A stretch of 59,142 nucleotides of DNA from Nonomuraea spiralis. GTDB taxonomy: Bacteria; Actinomycetota; Actinomycetes; Streptosporangiales; Streptosporangiaceae. A model generated the notes under the pieces. It saw only the letters and a list, made by a program, of their open reading frames with translations, was not told the origin of the DNA and ran no database searches. The first letter of the stretch is position 1; every line of letters begins with the position of its first letter. This document shows, piece after piece, positions 41,648 through 50,191 of the stretch. A program made the position numbers and the translations under genes. The stretch is from contig NZ_BMRC01000005.1 in assembly GCF_014648435.1 (NCBI RefSeq), forward strand, positions 355,040 through 414,181. The letters run 5' to 3'.

Positions 41648-42894
41648 CGTCCCTCCGATCCGGAACCCGTGATGGTGGCCTTCGCCGCCCCGGAGACCTT
41701 GGCCGCCGCCGAGATACGACGGGTGGCGACCGACGCCCTCAGCAGGCGGGTGCCGTGCGCCAGGCCGCCGGTCAGCACGGGGGCGTTGCCGAGCGCCGAG
41801 ACCTCGACGCGGGGCGGGTGCCGCAGCATGCCCGCCAGCGCGGCGTCGATCTCGGGCAGGATGCCCGCGCAGGCCAGCCCGATGCCGCCGCCGAGCACGA
41901 CCAGCTCGACGTCGACGACCCGGGAGATGGTGGCGATCCGCGACGCGATCCGCCGGGCCTCCTCGGCGACGATGGCCGAGGCCAGGCCGTCACCCTGGGA
42001 GGCGGCGGCGAAGATGGCCTCCGGCGTGGCGTCCAGCCGCAGCGTGGTGTCCCCGTCGCGCAGACCCGCCGCGATCCAGGTACGGGCCCAGCTCATCAGC
42101 GCGTCGCCGGAGGGGCTGTCGGGCAGCTCGTCCTCCCCGGGTGGGGGATCGTCGACCTCGCCCGCGGCCCCCCGATGCCCTCGATGCGCACGATCGCCCA
42201 GGATCAGCCCGGCCCCGACCCCGGCGCCGATGGACAGGAACGCGAAGTCGGCGACGCCCCGGCCGGCCCCCAGCGCGTGTTCGCCGATGACCGCCAGGTT
42301 GGCGTCGGTCTCGACCTCGGCGGGCACTCCCAGCGCGGCCTCCAGCTCGGTCCGGATCGCCATGCCCTCCAGCGCGGGCCGGTTGCTCTGCCGGATGACC
42401 CCTTCCTCGGGATCCACGACACCCGGCACCCCGGCCGCGACCAGCTCGATCCCCCCGCCCGCCGGGCCACCGGGCGGGACGCCGCCCGGGGGCCCGCCGG
42501 GGGACAGGGCGTCGCGGACGGCCACGGCGGCGCGCAGGATCGTCGCCGGGTCGGAGTCGTCGATGCGTTCGTCGTGCCTGGCCAGCATCGTGCCGCGCAG
42601 GTCGCTCAGCGCGCCGCGGACGAAGCGGGTGCCGATGTCCAGGGCCAGGACATGGGCCAACGTGTGCACCGGTTCGAAGTAGACCGCGCCGTAGTGCATC
42701 TCGCCGGGCGGCTCGGCCTGGCGGACCAGGCCGGCGGACACCAGGAGGTCGAGGGCGTTGGCCACGGTCGGCTTGGTCATGCCGGTGCGGCGGCTCACCT
42801 CGGCCCGCGAGATCGGCGGGTCGGCCCGGATGGACTCCAGGACCACGGAGGCGTTGATCTCGCGCAGGGTGGTGAGCGTCGCATGCTGGGACAT
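41644..42894 (-). CDS. ROK-family transcriptional repressor
   Basis: A 416-aa protein. The N-terminal winged helix (about 8-60: LREINASVVLESIRADPPIS, RAEVSRRTGMTKPTVANALD) is followed by a ROK sugar-binding domain (LALDIGTRFVRGALSDLRGT, DANLAVIGEHALGAGRGVAD, FLSIGAGVGAGLILGD). The cysteine-rich zinc motif of many ROK proteins (CxCGxxGC) is absent, and a Pro/Gly-rich insertion (LSPGGPPGGVPPGGPAGGG) interrupts the first lobe. ATG 42894 lies 9 nt after the operator copy 2; TTGCAT-N18-TAGAAT forms its promoter with the start at or near the ATG, so it is leaderless and autoregulated. Confidence 0.92.
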   Translation of the reverse strand: MSQHATLTTLREINASVVLESIRADPPISRAEVSRRTGMTKPTVANALDLLVSAGLVRQAEPPGEMHYGAVYFEPVHTLAHVLALDIGTRFVRGALSDLRGTMLARHDERIDDSDPATILRAAVAVRDALSPGGPPGGVPPGGPAGGGIELVAAGVPGVVDPEEGVIRQSNRPALEGMAIRTELEAALGVPAEVETDANLAVIGEHALGAGRGVADFAFLSIGAGVGAGLILGDRAHRGHRGAAGEVDDPPPGEDELPDSPSGDALMSWARTWIAAGLRDGDTTLRLDATPEAIFAAASQGDGLASAIVAEEARRIASRIATISRVVDVELVVLGGGIGLACAGILPEIDAALAGMLRHPPRVEVSALGNAPVLTGGLAHGTRLLRASVATRRISAAAKVSGAAKATITGSGSEGR

Positions 42895-42903
42895 GACGCG
42901 AAT

Positions 42904-42948
42904 TCTAGTAAAGACTCTTGCCCGAATGCAATAAAGACTCTTTACTGT
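42904..42948. promoter_or_regulatory. Double operator/divergent promoter of the carbohydrate regulon, copy 2
   Basis: Reverse complement of the 38756-38800 element with all 38 non-spacer bases identical. The perfect palindrome TAAAGACTCTTTA is at 42932-42944 and the degenerate half-element at 42909-42921, 23 bp apart. Leftward, TTGCAT-N18-TAGAAT drives the ROK gene; rightward, TTGCCC (42919-42924) and TACTGT (42943-42948) with an 18-nt spacer drive the secreted protein gene. Confidence 0.85.
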
Positions 42949-42980
42949 ATCTCGCAGCCCCCTGATCCGGAGGAACACCC

Positions 42981-45290
42981 ATGGCACGACTCCAGAACCT
43001 CCTGCTCGCCGCGACCGTCGCGCTCACCGTGGGACCGGCCGCCACGGCCGTACCCGCGGAGGCCGCGACGGTCGTCGACCCCTTCGTCCTCCAGGTCGGC
43101 GCCACGCTGCCCGCCCTGCAGGGCAAGATCACCGCACTCGCCGCGGGCCCCGGCGGCGTGGTCGCCGCCGCCCACGACAAGGGCGTCGCCCTGTACGCCT
43201 CGGGCGCCTGGACGTCCCTGTCGGCCACGCCCGCCCACAAGGTCGTCTGGCGCGGCGACGACCTCGTCGCCCTCACCGCCGACGGCCTGCTGACCATCAG
43301 GGACGCGGCCAAGGGCCAGGGCGGGGCCGACGCCACCAAGGGAGGCGCCGACCGGCTCCCGCCCGGTACCGACCCGGCCACGGCCCTGCTGGTCGGCGGC
43401 GACGACCTGATCCTCGTCCAGGGCGACCGCCTCTACCGCAAGGGACCGGGCGGCTCGTGGCGTCCCGACCGGCTGCCCGGCCAGGCCACCGCCGTGGCCC
43501 GCGCCAGGTCCGGCGCCGTCGCCGTCGCCACCGCCACGGCCGTCTTCGAGACGACCGGCCGAACGTGGACCCAGATCTCACCCGCCGTCGGCACCACCCA
43601 CCTGGCCTACGACTCCAAGGGCCGCCTCTGGCTCGCAGGCGCCACCGGCCTCGGGCTCAGGGACGGCGCCACCCTCAAGCAGTACGGCCCCGCCGAAGGC
43701 CTGCCCATGCTCGGCTTCACCGCGATCGCCCCCGGCGCCGACGGCGACGTCTGGCTCGGCACGGCCAAGGGCGCCGTGCACTTCGACGGCACCACCTGGG
43801 AGTACCGCCAGGGCCGCCGCTGGCTGCCGGACGACACGGTCACCGCCGTCACCGTGGACGGGAACGCCAACGCCTACTTCGGCACCGCCACGGCCGCCGG
43901 CGTCATCGAGGCCCGCCGTACCACGCTGGCGGAGAAGGCGGCCGTCTACGAGCAGGCCATCCAGGCCAGGCACAAGCGCACCCCGTACGGATTCGTCGAG
44001 GGCATCGGGCTGGCCAGGCCGGGCGACCTCACCCAGTACGGCCAGGGCGCGAGTGACAACGACGGCCTGTGGACCGGCATGTACGGCGCCGCCGAGGTGT
44101 TCAAGTACGCCGCCACCAAGGACGCCACGGCGAAGGCCAACGCGCGGAAGGCGTTCGAGGCCCTGAAGTTCCTCGGCGACGTCACCCAGAGCGGCACCAA
44201 CCCGGCGCCCAAGGGGTTCATCGCCCGGACGATCCTGGAGACCACGGCCACCGACCCGAACATCAAGGACAACGAGCAGCACGACCGCGACAAGCAGAAG
44301 GGCGACGCGTACTGGAAGATCCTGGTCCCGCGCTGGCCCAAGAGCGCCGACGGCAAGTGGTTCTGGAAGACCGACGCCAGCTCCGACGAGCTGGTGGGCC
44401 ACTACTTCCTCTACGCGCTCTACTACGACCTGGTCGCGACCGGCACGGAGAAGGACGAGGTCGCGGGCGTCGTCACCAGGCTCACCGACCACCTGATCGA
44501 CCACGACTTCTCCTTGACCGACCATGACGGCAAGCCCACCCGCTGGGGCTTCTTCAACCCGAAGGAGCTCAACGGCAACCCGTGGCGGAGGGAGGAACGC
44601 GGCCTCAACAGCCAGACGATCATCACATTCCTCACGATCGCCGAGCATGTCGCGAAAAATCCGGAAAAGTACGCGCAGGCCAAGGCCAAGCTCATCGAGG
44701 AGGACGGCTACGACCTGAACACCCAGCAGCCCAAGGTCACCCCGGGCGTCGGCGGCGGCAACCAGTCCGACGACGAGATGGCCTTCATGAACTACTACCA
44801 CCTGCTCCGCTACGAGCAGGACGCCGGCCTGAAGGCCACCTGGGCCCGTTCCCTCTACGACTACTGGCAGCAGGAGCAGTACGAGCTCAACCCGTTCTTC
44901 AACTTCATCGCCGGCGTCACCCTGAAGGACCAGGTCTGGACCGACGCCTACGGCCCGTTCCCGCTGGAGATGAACGGGCCCTGGCTGCGGCAGTCGATCG
45001 ACACGCTGAAGCGGTTCCCGCTCAACATGATCGACTGGAAGCAGAGCAACAGCCAGCGCCTCGACATCGTCAACCTCGGCCAGCACATCCGCCCGGACGC
45101 CGACCCGAAGAAGCTCGGCATGCTCCGTGGCGGCACCGTGCTCCCGGTCGACGAGCGGGTGGTCAGCCACTGGAACCACGACCCGTACAAGCTGGACCAG
45201 GGCGGCGACGGTTACGGCGAGAACGACGGCACCTCGTACCTGCTCCCGTACTGGATGGGCCGGTACCACGAGTTCATCGCCGAGAAGTAG
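42981..45290 (+). CDS. Secreted two-domain protein (propeller-like plus helical toroid-like), unknown enzyme
   Basis: A 769-aa protein. Signal peptide about 1-29 (LLLAATVALTVGPAATAVPA). Residues 40-310 contain repeated blade-like units (GKITALAAGPGGVVAAAHDK; AIAPGADGDVWLGTAKGAVH; TVTAVTVDGNANAYFGTATA) as in regulator-propeller domains. Residues 310-769 are helical with many aromatic and acidic residues (SDNDGLWTGMYGAAEVFKYA; KWFWKTDASSDELVGHYFLY; LNPFFNFIAGVTL), resembling (alpha/alpha)6 carbohydrate-active enzymes, but I cannot name a family. GGAGG lies 7 nt before the ATG. It shares the ROK operator, so it probably processes the regulon's substrate outside the cell. Confidence 0.8.
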   Translation: MARLQNLLLAATVALTVGPAATAVPAEAATVVDPFVLQVGATLPALQGKITALAAGPGGVVAAAHDKGVALYASGAWTSLSATPAHKVVWRGDDLVALTADGLLTIRDAAKGQGGADATKGGADRLPPGTDPATALLVGGDDLILVQGDRLYRKGPGGSWRPDRLPGQATAVARARSGAVAVATATAVFETTGRTWTQISPAVGTTHLAYDSKGRLWLAGATGLGLRDGATLKQYGPAEGLPMLGFTAIAPGADGDVWLGTAKGAVHFDGTTWEYRQGRRWLPDDTVTAVTVDGNANAYFGTATAAGVIEARRTTLAEKAAVYEQAIQARHKRTPYGFVEGIGLARPGDLTQYGQGASDNDGLWTGMYGAAEVFKYAATKDATAKANARKAFEALKFLGDVTQSGTNPAPKGFIARTILETTATDPNIKDNEQHDRDKQKGDAYWKILVPRWPKSADGKWFWKTDASSDELVGHYFLYALYYDLVATGTEKDEVAGVVTRLTDHLIDHDFSLTDHDGKPTRWGFFNPKELNGNPWRREERGLNSQTIITFLTIAEHVAKNPEKYAQAKAKLIEEDGYDLNTQQPKVTPGVGGGNQSDDEMAFMNYYHLLRYEQDAGLKATWARSLYDYWQQEQYELNPFFNFIAGVTLKDQVWTDAYGPFPLEMNGPWLRQSIDTLKRFPLNMIDWKQSNSQRLDIVNLGQHIRPDADPKKLGMLRGGTVLPVDERVVSHWNHDPYKLDQGGDGYGENDGTSYLLPYWMGRYHEFIAEK

Positions 45291-45302
45291 CCGTCGCGCG
45301 GA

Positions 45303-45345
45303 CGGCTGACCGGGAAGAGCCGGTCCGGCTCTTCCCGGTCAGCCG
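45303..45345. terminator. Very strong bidirectional terminator hairpin
   Basis: A perfect 19-bp stem (45303-45321 with 45327-45345; inner arm GGCTGACCGGGAAGAGCC) with a 5-nt loop GGTCC. It lies 13 bp after the 769-aa gene and includes the last codons and stop of the convergent secreted-protein gene, so it ends both transcripts. Confidence 0.88.
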
Positions 45346-45797
45346 ACGAAGGGGGAGGAGAAGGCGAACTGCTCCCGCCGGCCCGGCACGCTGATCTCGG
45401 TGGAGCCGATGGCGCGGTCGAACTGGAAGGGGTTGTTGTCGGGCACGACCTGGGTGGCGCAGAACGCCGTCTGCCCGTTCTGGAGGTCGATGGCGGTGCA
45501 CCGGGCGTTCCCGGGCAGCGGGTCGAGCGCGGCGGTCAGGGTCTCGACCCGCACCGCGAAGCCCGTCCCGTTGAAGACCTCCGTCTGGGCCTGCTTCCAG
45601 GAGGCGCCGGTCCCCCAGATGCAGGCCCGGGCCGAAAGGCCGGGGAAGACCAGGCTGGAGACCCGGCTCCCGCACGTCGGGTCGGCCGCGGCCCGGACGA
45701 CGCTCGCGCCGGCCGCGGCGGGCGCCAGCACCGCCGCCCCCGCCACCGCCGCCGCGATCAGGGCCCGGGACAGGGCCTTCGCCGATCTGTCGTTCAT
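45339..45797 (-). CDS. Small secreted protein of unknown function
   Basis: A 152-aa protein; ATG 45797 has AAGGA 9 nt upstream and the longer upstream frame is discarded. A signal peptide (LIAAAVAGAAVLAPAAAGAS) is followed by a mature part with four cysteines (DPTCGSR, ARACIWG, NARCTAI, AFCATQV), probably two disulphides, and beta-strand-rich composition. The family was not recognised. The 3' end is embedded in the terminator hairpin at 45303-45345. Confidence 0.7.
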   Translation of the reverse strand: MNDRSAKALSRALIAAAVAGAAVLAPAAAGASVVRAAADPTCGSRVSSLVFPGLSARACIWGTGASWKQAQTEVFNGTGFAVRVETLTAALDPLPGNARCTAIDLQNGQTAFCATQVVPDNNPFQFDRAIGSTEISVPGRREQFAFSSPFVG

Positions 45798-45909
45798 GCT
45801 GCTCGTCCTTCCGTGGAACGGCCCGCCCGCCTCGCGGGACGTCGCCGTATGTGAGCGATCACTTACGTCGCGTCCATGCTGTTGGCGGGCGCGGTGGACG
45901 GGCAACGTT

Positions 45910-45928
45910 CGGTCCACTCAGTGGACCG
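45910..45928. terminator. Short hairpin after the MFS exporter gene
   Basis: CGGTCCAC-TCA-GTGGACCG is a perfect 8-bp stem with a 3-nt loop, 24 bp downstream of the exporter stop (45952) and 113 bp upstream of the next leftward gene. It probably terminates the tetR-exporter transcript; a regulatory role for the following gene is possible. Confidence 0.5.
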
Positions 45929-45951
45929 CCCCACCTGTCGCGGGCGCCAGG

Positions 45952-47145
45952 TCAGGGAGTGGCGGCTTCGGCGTGCTCCTGGGCGGGGCTCTGCGCCGAC
46001 GACCTGGCCCTGGTACGCGCCAGCTCGGGCAGGAGGGACACCGTCCCCAGTACGGCCAGCCCGACGCCCAGCCAGAGCGGAGCCCGTAGCCCGAACCGGT
46101 CGATGACCAGCCCGCCGACCGAGGAGCCGATGATCACCCCGAGGGTGATGAAGGAGGCGTGGACGGTGTTGACCAGCGGCCCCGGGTTGCCCGCGCGCTG
46201 GACCCGTACGGCCATCGCCGGGTTCATGGTCACTCCGACCAGCCCGACGCCCAGCATGGCGAGCACCGCCGGGACGCTGAGATGGGCGAACAGCGCGAAC
46301 CCGGCCAGGAAGACCGTGTTGAGGACCAGCCCGGACAGCAGGACGCCGATGGTGTGCCGGTCGGCCAGGCGCCCGACGACGAAGTTCCCGACCACGGTGG
46401 CCGCGCCGTACGCGACGAGCAGGAGGGGGACGGCCTTCGACGTGAACCCGGTGACCTGGGTGAGGATCGGGCTGAGATAGCTGAAGGCGGCGAAGGTCGC
46501 GCCGATGATGAGCGTGCTGGTCGCCAGCGCCAGCCAGAGCCGGCCGTTCCTGAAGACCGCGAGCTCCTGCCTGAAGTCGCCGTCGCCGCCGTCGGTGCGC
46601 CCGAGCCTGGGGACGCCCGCCATCGTGGCGAGCGCGGCGACGACGGTCAGGGCGCCGACGGCCCAGAAGGCGGCGCGCCAGCCGAACTGCCCGCCGATCA
46701 GCGTGGACAGCGGCAGGCCGAGCAGGGTGCCGAGCATCAGCCCGTTCAGGACGACGGCGAGGGCGCGGCCGCGTATCTCCGGGCGGCTCAGCTGGACCGC
46801 CACCGAGATGGCGACGCCGAAGAACGCCTGGGAGGCGACGCCGGTGACGAGCCGCGCGACCATCATGATCGAGTAGGAGGGGGCGACGGCGGCGAGCACG
46901 TTGCCTGCCAGGAAGACGGCGAACAGCAGCATGAGCGCGGGTTTCGGGCGGATCCGTACCAGTGCGACGGTCATCAGTGGGCCGCCCGCCGCCATGGCCA
47001 CCGCGAAGGCGGTGATCAGATAGCCGACCTGGGAGATGGTCACGCCGAGTCCGCCTGCCAACTCGGGCATCAGGCCCCCGACGGCGAACTCGCTGGTCAC
47101 CATGGCGAAGATGCCGATGGCCAGCACGTAGACGGCTCTGGGCAA
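45952..47145 (-). CDS. MFS exporter of the DHA1 family (12 TM)
   Basis: A 397-aa transporter with 12 helices, opening LPRAVYVLAIGIFAMVTSEF. Family signatures are FAVGGLMPELAGGLGVTISQ and RGRALAVVLNGLMLGTLLGL (motif C-like region), as in arabinose/chloramphenicol-type exporters. The start is decided by AAGGAG with a 5-nt spacer to TTG 47145; the ATGs further upstream (47166, 47163) place that site inside the coding region and lack their own. It follows the tetR gene on the same strand, with an operator-like site (47158-47175) between them. The substrate is unknown. Confidence 0.9.
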   Translation of the reverse strand: MPRAVYVLAIGIFAMVTSEFAVGGLMPELAGGLGVTISQVGYLITAFAVAMAAGGPLMTVALVRIRPKPALMLLFAVFLAGNVLAAVAPSYSIMMVARLVTGVASQAFFGVAISVAVQLSRPEIRGRALAVVLNGLMLGTLLGLPLSTLIGGQFGWRAAFWAVGALTVVAALATMAGVPRLGRTDGGDGDFRQELAVFRNGRLWLALATSTLIIGATFAAFSYLSPILTQVTGFTSKAVPLLLVAYGAATVVGNFVVGRLADRHTIGVLLSGLVLNTVFLAGFALFAHLSVPAVLAMLGVGLVGVTMNPAMAVRVQRAGNPGPLVNTVHASFITLGVIIGSSVGGLVIDRFGLRAPLWLGVGLAVLGTVSLLPELARTRARSSAQSPAQEHAEAATP

Positions 47146-47157
47146 GGGGACTCCTTT

Positions 47158-47175
47158 TTGCATCAATCGGTGTAG
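47158..47175. promoter_or_regulatory. Second copy of the TetR operator, before the exporter
   Basis: TTGCATCAATCGGTGTAG matches 14 of 18 positions of the palindromic TTGCATCGATTGGTGCAA in front of tetR (47813-47830). It lies directly upstream of the exporter ribosome site, so the exporter may have its own controlled promoter besides read-through from tetR. Confidence 0.55.
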
Positions 47176-47200
47176 AACTCGGGCATGAAAAAAGCAGAGG

Positions 47201-47794
47201 TCAGGCCAGGGCGTCCATGGCCGTGGCCGCGACGGCCTCGATGGTGGCGTCGTCGGCGCCGCCCTGGGCGGCCACCCGGATCCCGGCGATCACGGCGTTG
47301 ACGAACCTGGCGAGCTCGGCGGGATCGCGGGTGGAGCCGATGTCGCCGGCGCGCTGGCCGTTCCTGATGGCCGTGGTCAGGCCGGCGATCCGGCGTTCGG
47401 TGTCGCGGGCCAGCATCAGGGCGATCTCCGGGTCGCGGCCGGCGAGCTCCATCGTGGTGTTGACGGTCAGGCAGCCGAGACCGTGGCCGTCGCGCCGGTT
47501 CTCCGCCTCCGTCCGGAGGATCCTGGCGAACAGCGCGCGGATCCGCTCGGTCGCCGGCAGCTCGTCATCGTCGAGGATCCGCTGCTGGTCGGCGGTGGTG
47601 GCGTCCATGTAGCGGGTCAGCGCGCGTTTGAACAGCTCGCGCTTGTTGGTGAAGGCGTTGTACACGCTGCTGCGGTCCAGGCCGAGTGCCTCGCACAGGT
47701 CCCTGGTCGAGGTGGACTCGTAGCCGTTGGCCCAGAACGTGCGCATCGCAGTGTCCAGGACCCGGTCTTCGTCGAACGATCTCGGCCTTGCCAT
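47201..47794 (-). CDS. TetR/AcrR-family transcriptional regulator
   Basis: A 197-aa protein. The HTH is at about 8-55 (SFDEDRVLDTAMRTFWANGY; STSTRDLCEALGLDRSSVYN; AFTNKRELFKRAL). The C-terminal domain (GLGCLTVNTTMELAGRDPEI) is typical of TetR proteins that control exporters. It is followed on the same strand by the MFS exporter, with the operator-like palindrome 47813-47830 in front and a related site 47158-47175 behind, consistent with autoregulation and exporter control. Confidence 0.92.
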   Translation of the reverse strand: MARPRSFDEDRVLDTAMRTFWANGYESTSTRDLCEALGLDRSSVYNAFTNKRELFKRALTRYMDATTADQQRILDDDELPATERIRALFARILRTEAENRRDGHGLGCLTVNTTMELAGRDPEIALMLARDTERRIAGLTTAIRNGQRAGDIGSTRDPAELARFVNAVIAGIRVAAQGGADDATIEAVAATAMDALA

Positions 47795-47812
47795 ACGAGC
47801 ACGCTACCGGTT

Positions 47813-47830
47813 TTGCATCGATTGGTGCAA
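47813..47830. promoter_or_regulatory. Probable TetR autoregulatory operator
   Basis: TTGCATCGATTGGTGCAA is an 18-bp palindrome (outer arms TTGCA/TGCAA, 6 of 7 extended pairs matched) 19 bp upstream of the tetR ATG, the expected position for a repressor site. Confidence 0.6.
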
Positions 47831-47949
47831 TATGCGACGGCCGGGTGGGCACCGGCCTGTCGTAGGAGGACGGGCGGCCAGTTGGCGGAGAAGCGGCCTC
47901 GTTCCCCAGAAGGAGGCAGGCCAAGTGAGGGTTGCTCATAGTTGACGGC

Positions 47950-49710
47950 ATGACGCGAAGATCCTTACGCCGGCCCCTGCCCCGTGCCCTCACCGCGGGG
48001 GCCCTCGCCATCGCCCTGGTCGCGAGCTCCGGCTCCACCCCCGCGAGCGCCGCCCCCATCACCGACATCCCGCTGCTCGACGATTACGACGCCGAATCGC
48101 TGGCGAACCTCCCGGCCGTCGGCGGCCTGCAGTACCTGGCTCAGCGGTACGCGCCGACCGACACCTGCCCGCCGGTCGCCACCGGGCCGGGCGGACCGCT
48201 GTTCTGGGGGGACGACAAGCCCGTCCAGTTCCGCCAGGGGGTCCCCCGGCCGGGGCAGCGGATCGTGAAGATCGTCATCAATGGCGACTCGTACATGTCG
48301 GGAGAGGGGGCGGGAAACTACTACAACAAGCGCGGCTTCCTTCCCGAACCCATGCGCTTCCTTCCAGGGCCCAACGGCGGCCGCATCCCGGCGGAGGGTC
48401 ACAGCGAGGCCGACTACGACGAGGACTTCCGTCACCGTTCGGCCAACGCCGCGGTTCTGCAGGCCATCGATCTGCTGCGTCGCGCCAATCCCGAGGTCTT
48501 CTTCGACGTCCGTTTCAATGCCTCCTCCGGCGCGGCCACCGAGCACTTCTTCGTGGGCCAGAACGACGAGGGCCGCGTCAACCTGCCGCAGAACGAGGGG
48601 CTGGACGCCGCCACCGACCTGGTGATCTCCGGCTTCGGCGGCAACGACGCCCGCTTCGGGCCCATGCTGAGGGCCGTGCTCGACAAGAGCACGAGCACCC
48701 TGAACAGCATCGAGGCGGAGATCGCGCCGCTGCTCGACGTCACCCGCACCTCCGAGCAGGAATGGGCGGACTCGGAACCACCGCGTCCGCCGTTCGTCCG
48801 TCCGCTGACGCAACCGTCGACCATCTCGGCGCGGCTGGTGCAATTGGTGCGGGCGATGAACGGCGCCACCAGCGGCAAGGCCAGGATCATGATGGTCAAC
48901 TATCCCCAGCCCTTCGCGGACGGTCTCCAACCTGGAGGCCTGATGGGATGGGTGGTGCGTCCTGCGGACTGGGCGCATCTCCGCGCTCTCGGCCCTCGGC
49001 TGACCGCTGCCATCAAGAAGGCGCAACAGGTCCTGGCCGACCATGGGATGGCCACCGACATGCTGGACATCGCGAACGCCTTCGCCGGCCACGAGCTGGG
49101 AACCAGAACCCCCTACGTTCGTGGCGTCGCCTGGAGCCCCGCGGTGCAAGGAAACTCCTTCAACCGCACGCAGCAGTCAGGACACCCCAACCAGGAGGGG
49201 CAGAAGGCGCTGGCGGGCCACTACGCCCTGATGATCGCAGGCGAGCTCGGGCTGCGCCTCAAGGCGTCCGACGGGGCGCCTCCACCGGCCAGGGCGGCGG
49301 AGCCGTGCGACCCCGACCACAGCGACCGCCACTACCTGCCCGCCAAGGCCACCCAGAGCGGCGGCGGGTCGACCGGCGGCACGGGCGGCGGCGGGGGAGG
49401 CGGCACCAGCACCCCCAACGTGGGCCCGCGTTCGACCATGACCTACGTCAACATCGACCCGCCGCTGTCCCAGCCCACGAACCCCGGCCCCCGTCCCACC
49501 CCCGCCGACCCGCAACCCTCCCCCGGGACCCCGGAACCGGCGACCCCGCGATGGACCATCTATCCGGTCGACACCGTCCAGCCGACCAACCCGACCATCT
49601 CCTTCGACCTGACCCAGCCGCTGCCCTACCTGTGGCCCGTGGGCGGTGGGTCGAGCCCGTACCGCGACGTCTTCGAGGTGAAGATCAACACCGCCCAGCT
49701 CATGCGGTGA
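47950..49710 (+). CDS. Secreted SGNH/GDSL-type hydrolase
   Basis: A 586-aa protein. Signal peptide about 1-34 (LPRALTAGALAIALVASSGS ending PASAA). Block I Ser is in VKIVINGDSYMSGEG; the oxyanion Asn block is ISGFGGNDARFG; the catalytic His is in QQSGHPNQEGQKALAG. A Gly/Ser linker (about 465-485) and a Pro/Thr-rich stretch (TPADPQPSPGTPEPATP) lead to a C-terminal segment of about 60 aa. Such enzymes deacylate lipids or polysaccharides outside the cell. No Shine-Dalgarno precedes ATG 47950; CATAGT (47937-47942) may be a -10 for a leaderless message. GTG/TTG starts upstream are possible. Confidence 0.88.
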   Translation: MTRRSLRRPLPRALTAGALAIALVASSGSTPASAAPITDIPLLDDYDAESLANLPAVGGLQYLAQRYAPTDTCPPVATGPGGPLFWGDDKPVQFRQGVPRPGQRIVKIVINGDSYMSGEGAGNYYNKRGFLPEPMRFLPGPNGGRIPAEGHSEADYDEDFRHRSANAAVLQAIDLLRRANPEVFFDVRFNASSGAATEHFFVGQNDEGRVNLPQNEGLDAATDLVISGFGGNDARFGPMLRAVLDKSTSTLNSIEAEIAPLLDVTRTSEQEWADSEPPRPPFVRPLTQPSTISARLVQLVRAMNGATSGKARIMMVNYPQPFADGLQPGGLMGWVVRPADWAHLRALGPRLTAAIKKAQQVLADHGMATDMLDIANAFAGHELGTRTPYVRGVAWSPAVQGNSFNRTQQSGHPNQEGQKALAGHYALMIAGELGLRLKASDGAPPPARAAEPCDPDHSDRHYLPAKATQSGGGSTGGTGGGGGGGTSTPNVGPRSTMTYVNIDPPLSQPTNPGPRPTPADPQPSPGTPEPATPRWTIYPVDTVQPTNPTISFDLTQPLPYLWPVGGGSSPYRDVFEVKINTAQLMR

Positions 49711-49882
49711 GGATCGACACCGGTCCGGGGACGGCCACGCTGTGCTACCGGCCCGGTGATGACCACAGTGCGTGTCCGAAATCCCAATAAATACGGGCTT
49801 GTGGTGGATTATGGCACTCGGCAAGATTGCTGGGACGTGGACGGTGATCCCGTCCGATCGCAGGCGAGACAAAGGACGCCGG

Positions 49883-50191
49883 ATGACCCAGGCCGACGCG
49901 GTGGCATCTCTTGTGGAGCGCAGGTTAGGCCGCGCTCTCGATCCCGACCTCAACTTCTTCGAAGCGGGGTTCGACTCGCTCGCCCTGGTCGAGCTGCACG
50001 AGGAGATCACCGGCACGCTGGGCCTGAAGCTGCCGGTCACCGCCATGTTCACCCACCCGAACCTGCGTGCGCTCGCGAACCTGATCACCCAGGGCGAGGC
50101 GCCCGCCAGGCAGGACGGCGGCGCCCGTCGCCGTCCGCTCGGCGGCAGCCGCCGCGACGTGCGCGCCAGGATCCGTGAGGACGGTCGGTGA
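49883..50191 (+). CDS. Stand-alone acyl/peptidyl carrier protein
   Basis: A 102-aa carrier protein. The phosphopantetheine serine is in FFEAGFDSLALVELHEEITG (GxDS form, closer to polyketide ACPs than to NRPS GGHS). An Arg-rich C-terminal tail (GGARRRPLGGSRRDVRARIR) is like that behind ACPs at the end of PKS modules. AAAGGA (49871-49876) sits 6 nt before ATG 49883. The stop overlaps the NRPS start by 4 bases (GTGA), so it belongs to the NRPS cluster and may present the starter acyl group. The 172-bp gap before it has AATAAATA (about 49786-49793), a possible -10. Confidence 0.9.
   Translation: MTQADAVASLVERRLGRALDPDLNFFEAGFDSLALVELHEEITGTLGLKLPVTAMFTHPNLRALANLITQGEAPARQDGGARRRPLGGSRRDVRARIREDGR

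Noticed and set aside
49747..49757. Terminator hairpin after the SGNH hydrolase (ACCGGCCCGGT)
   Set aside because: An 11-bp palindrome with a 1-nt centre cannot form a useful hairpin and is expected by chance in GC-rich DNA.
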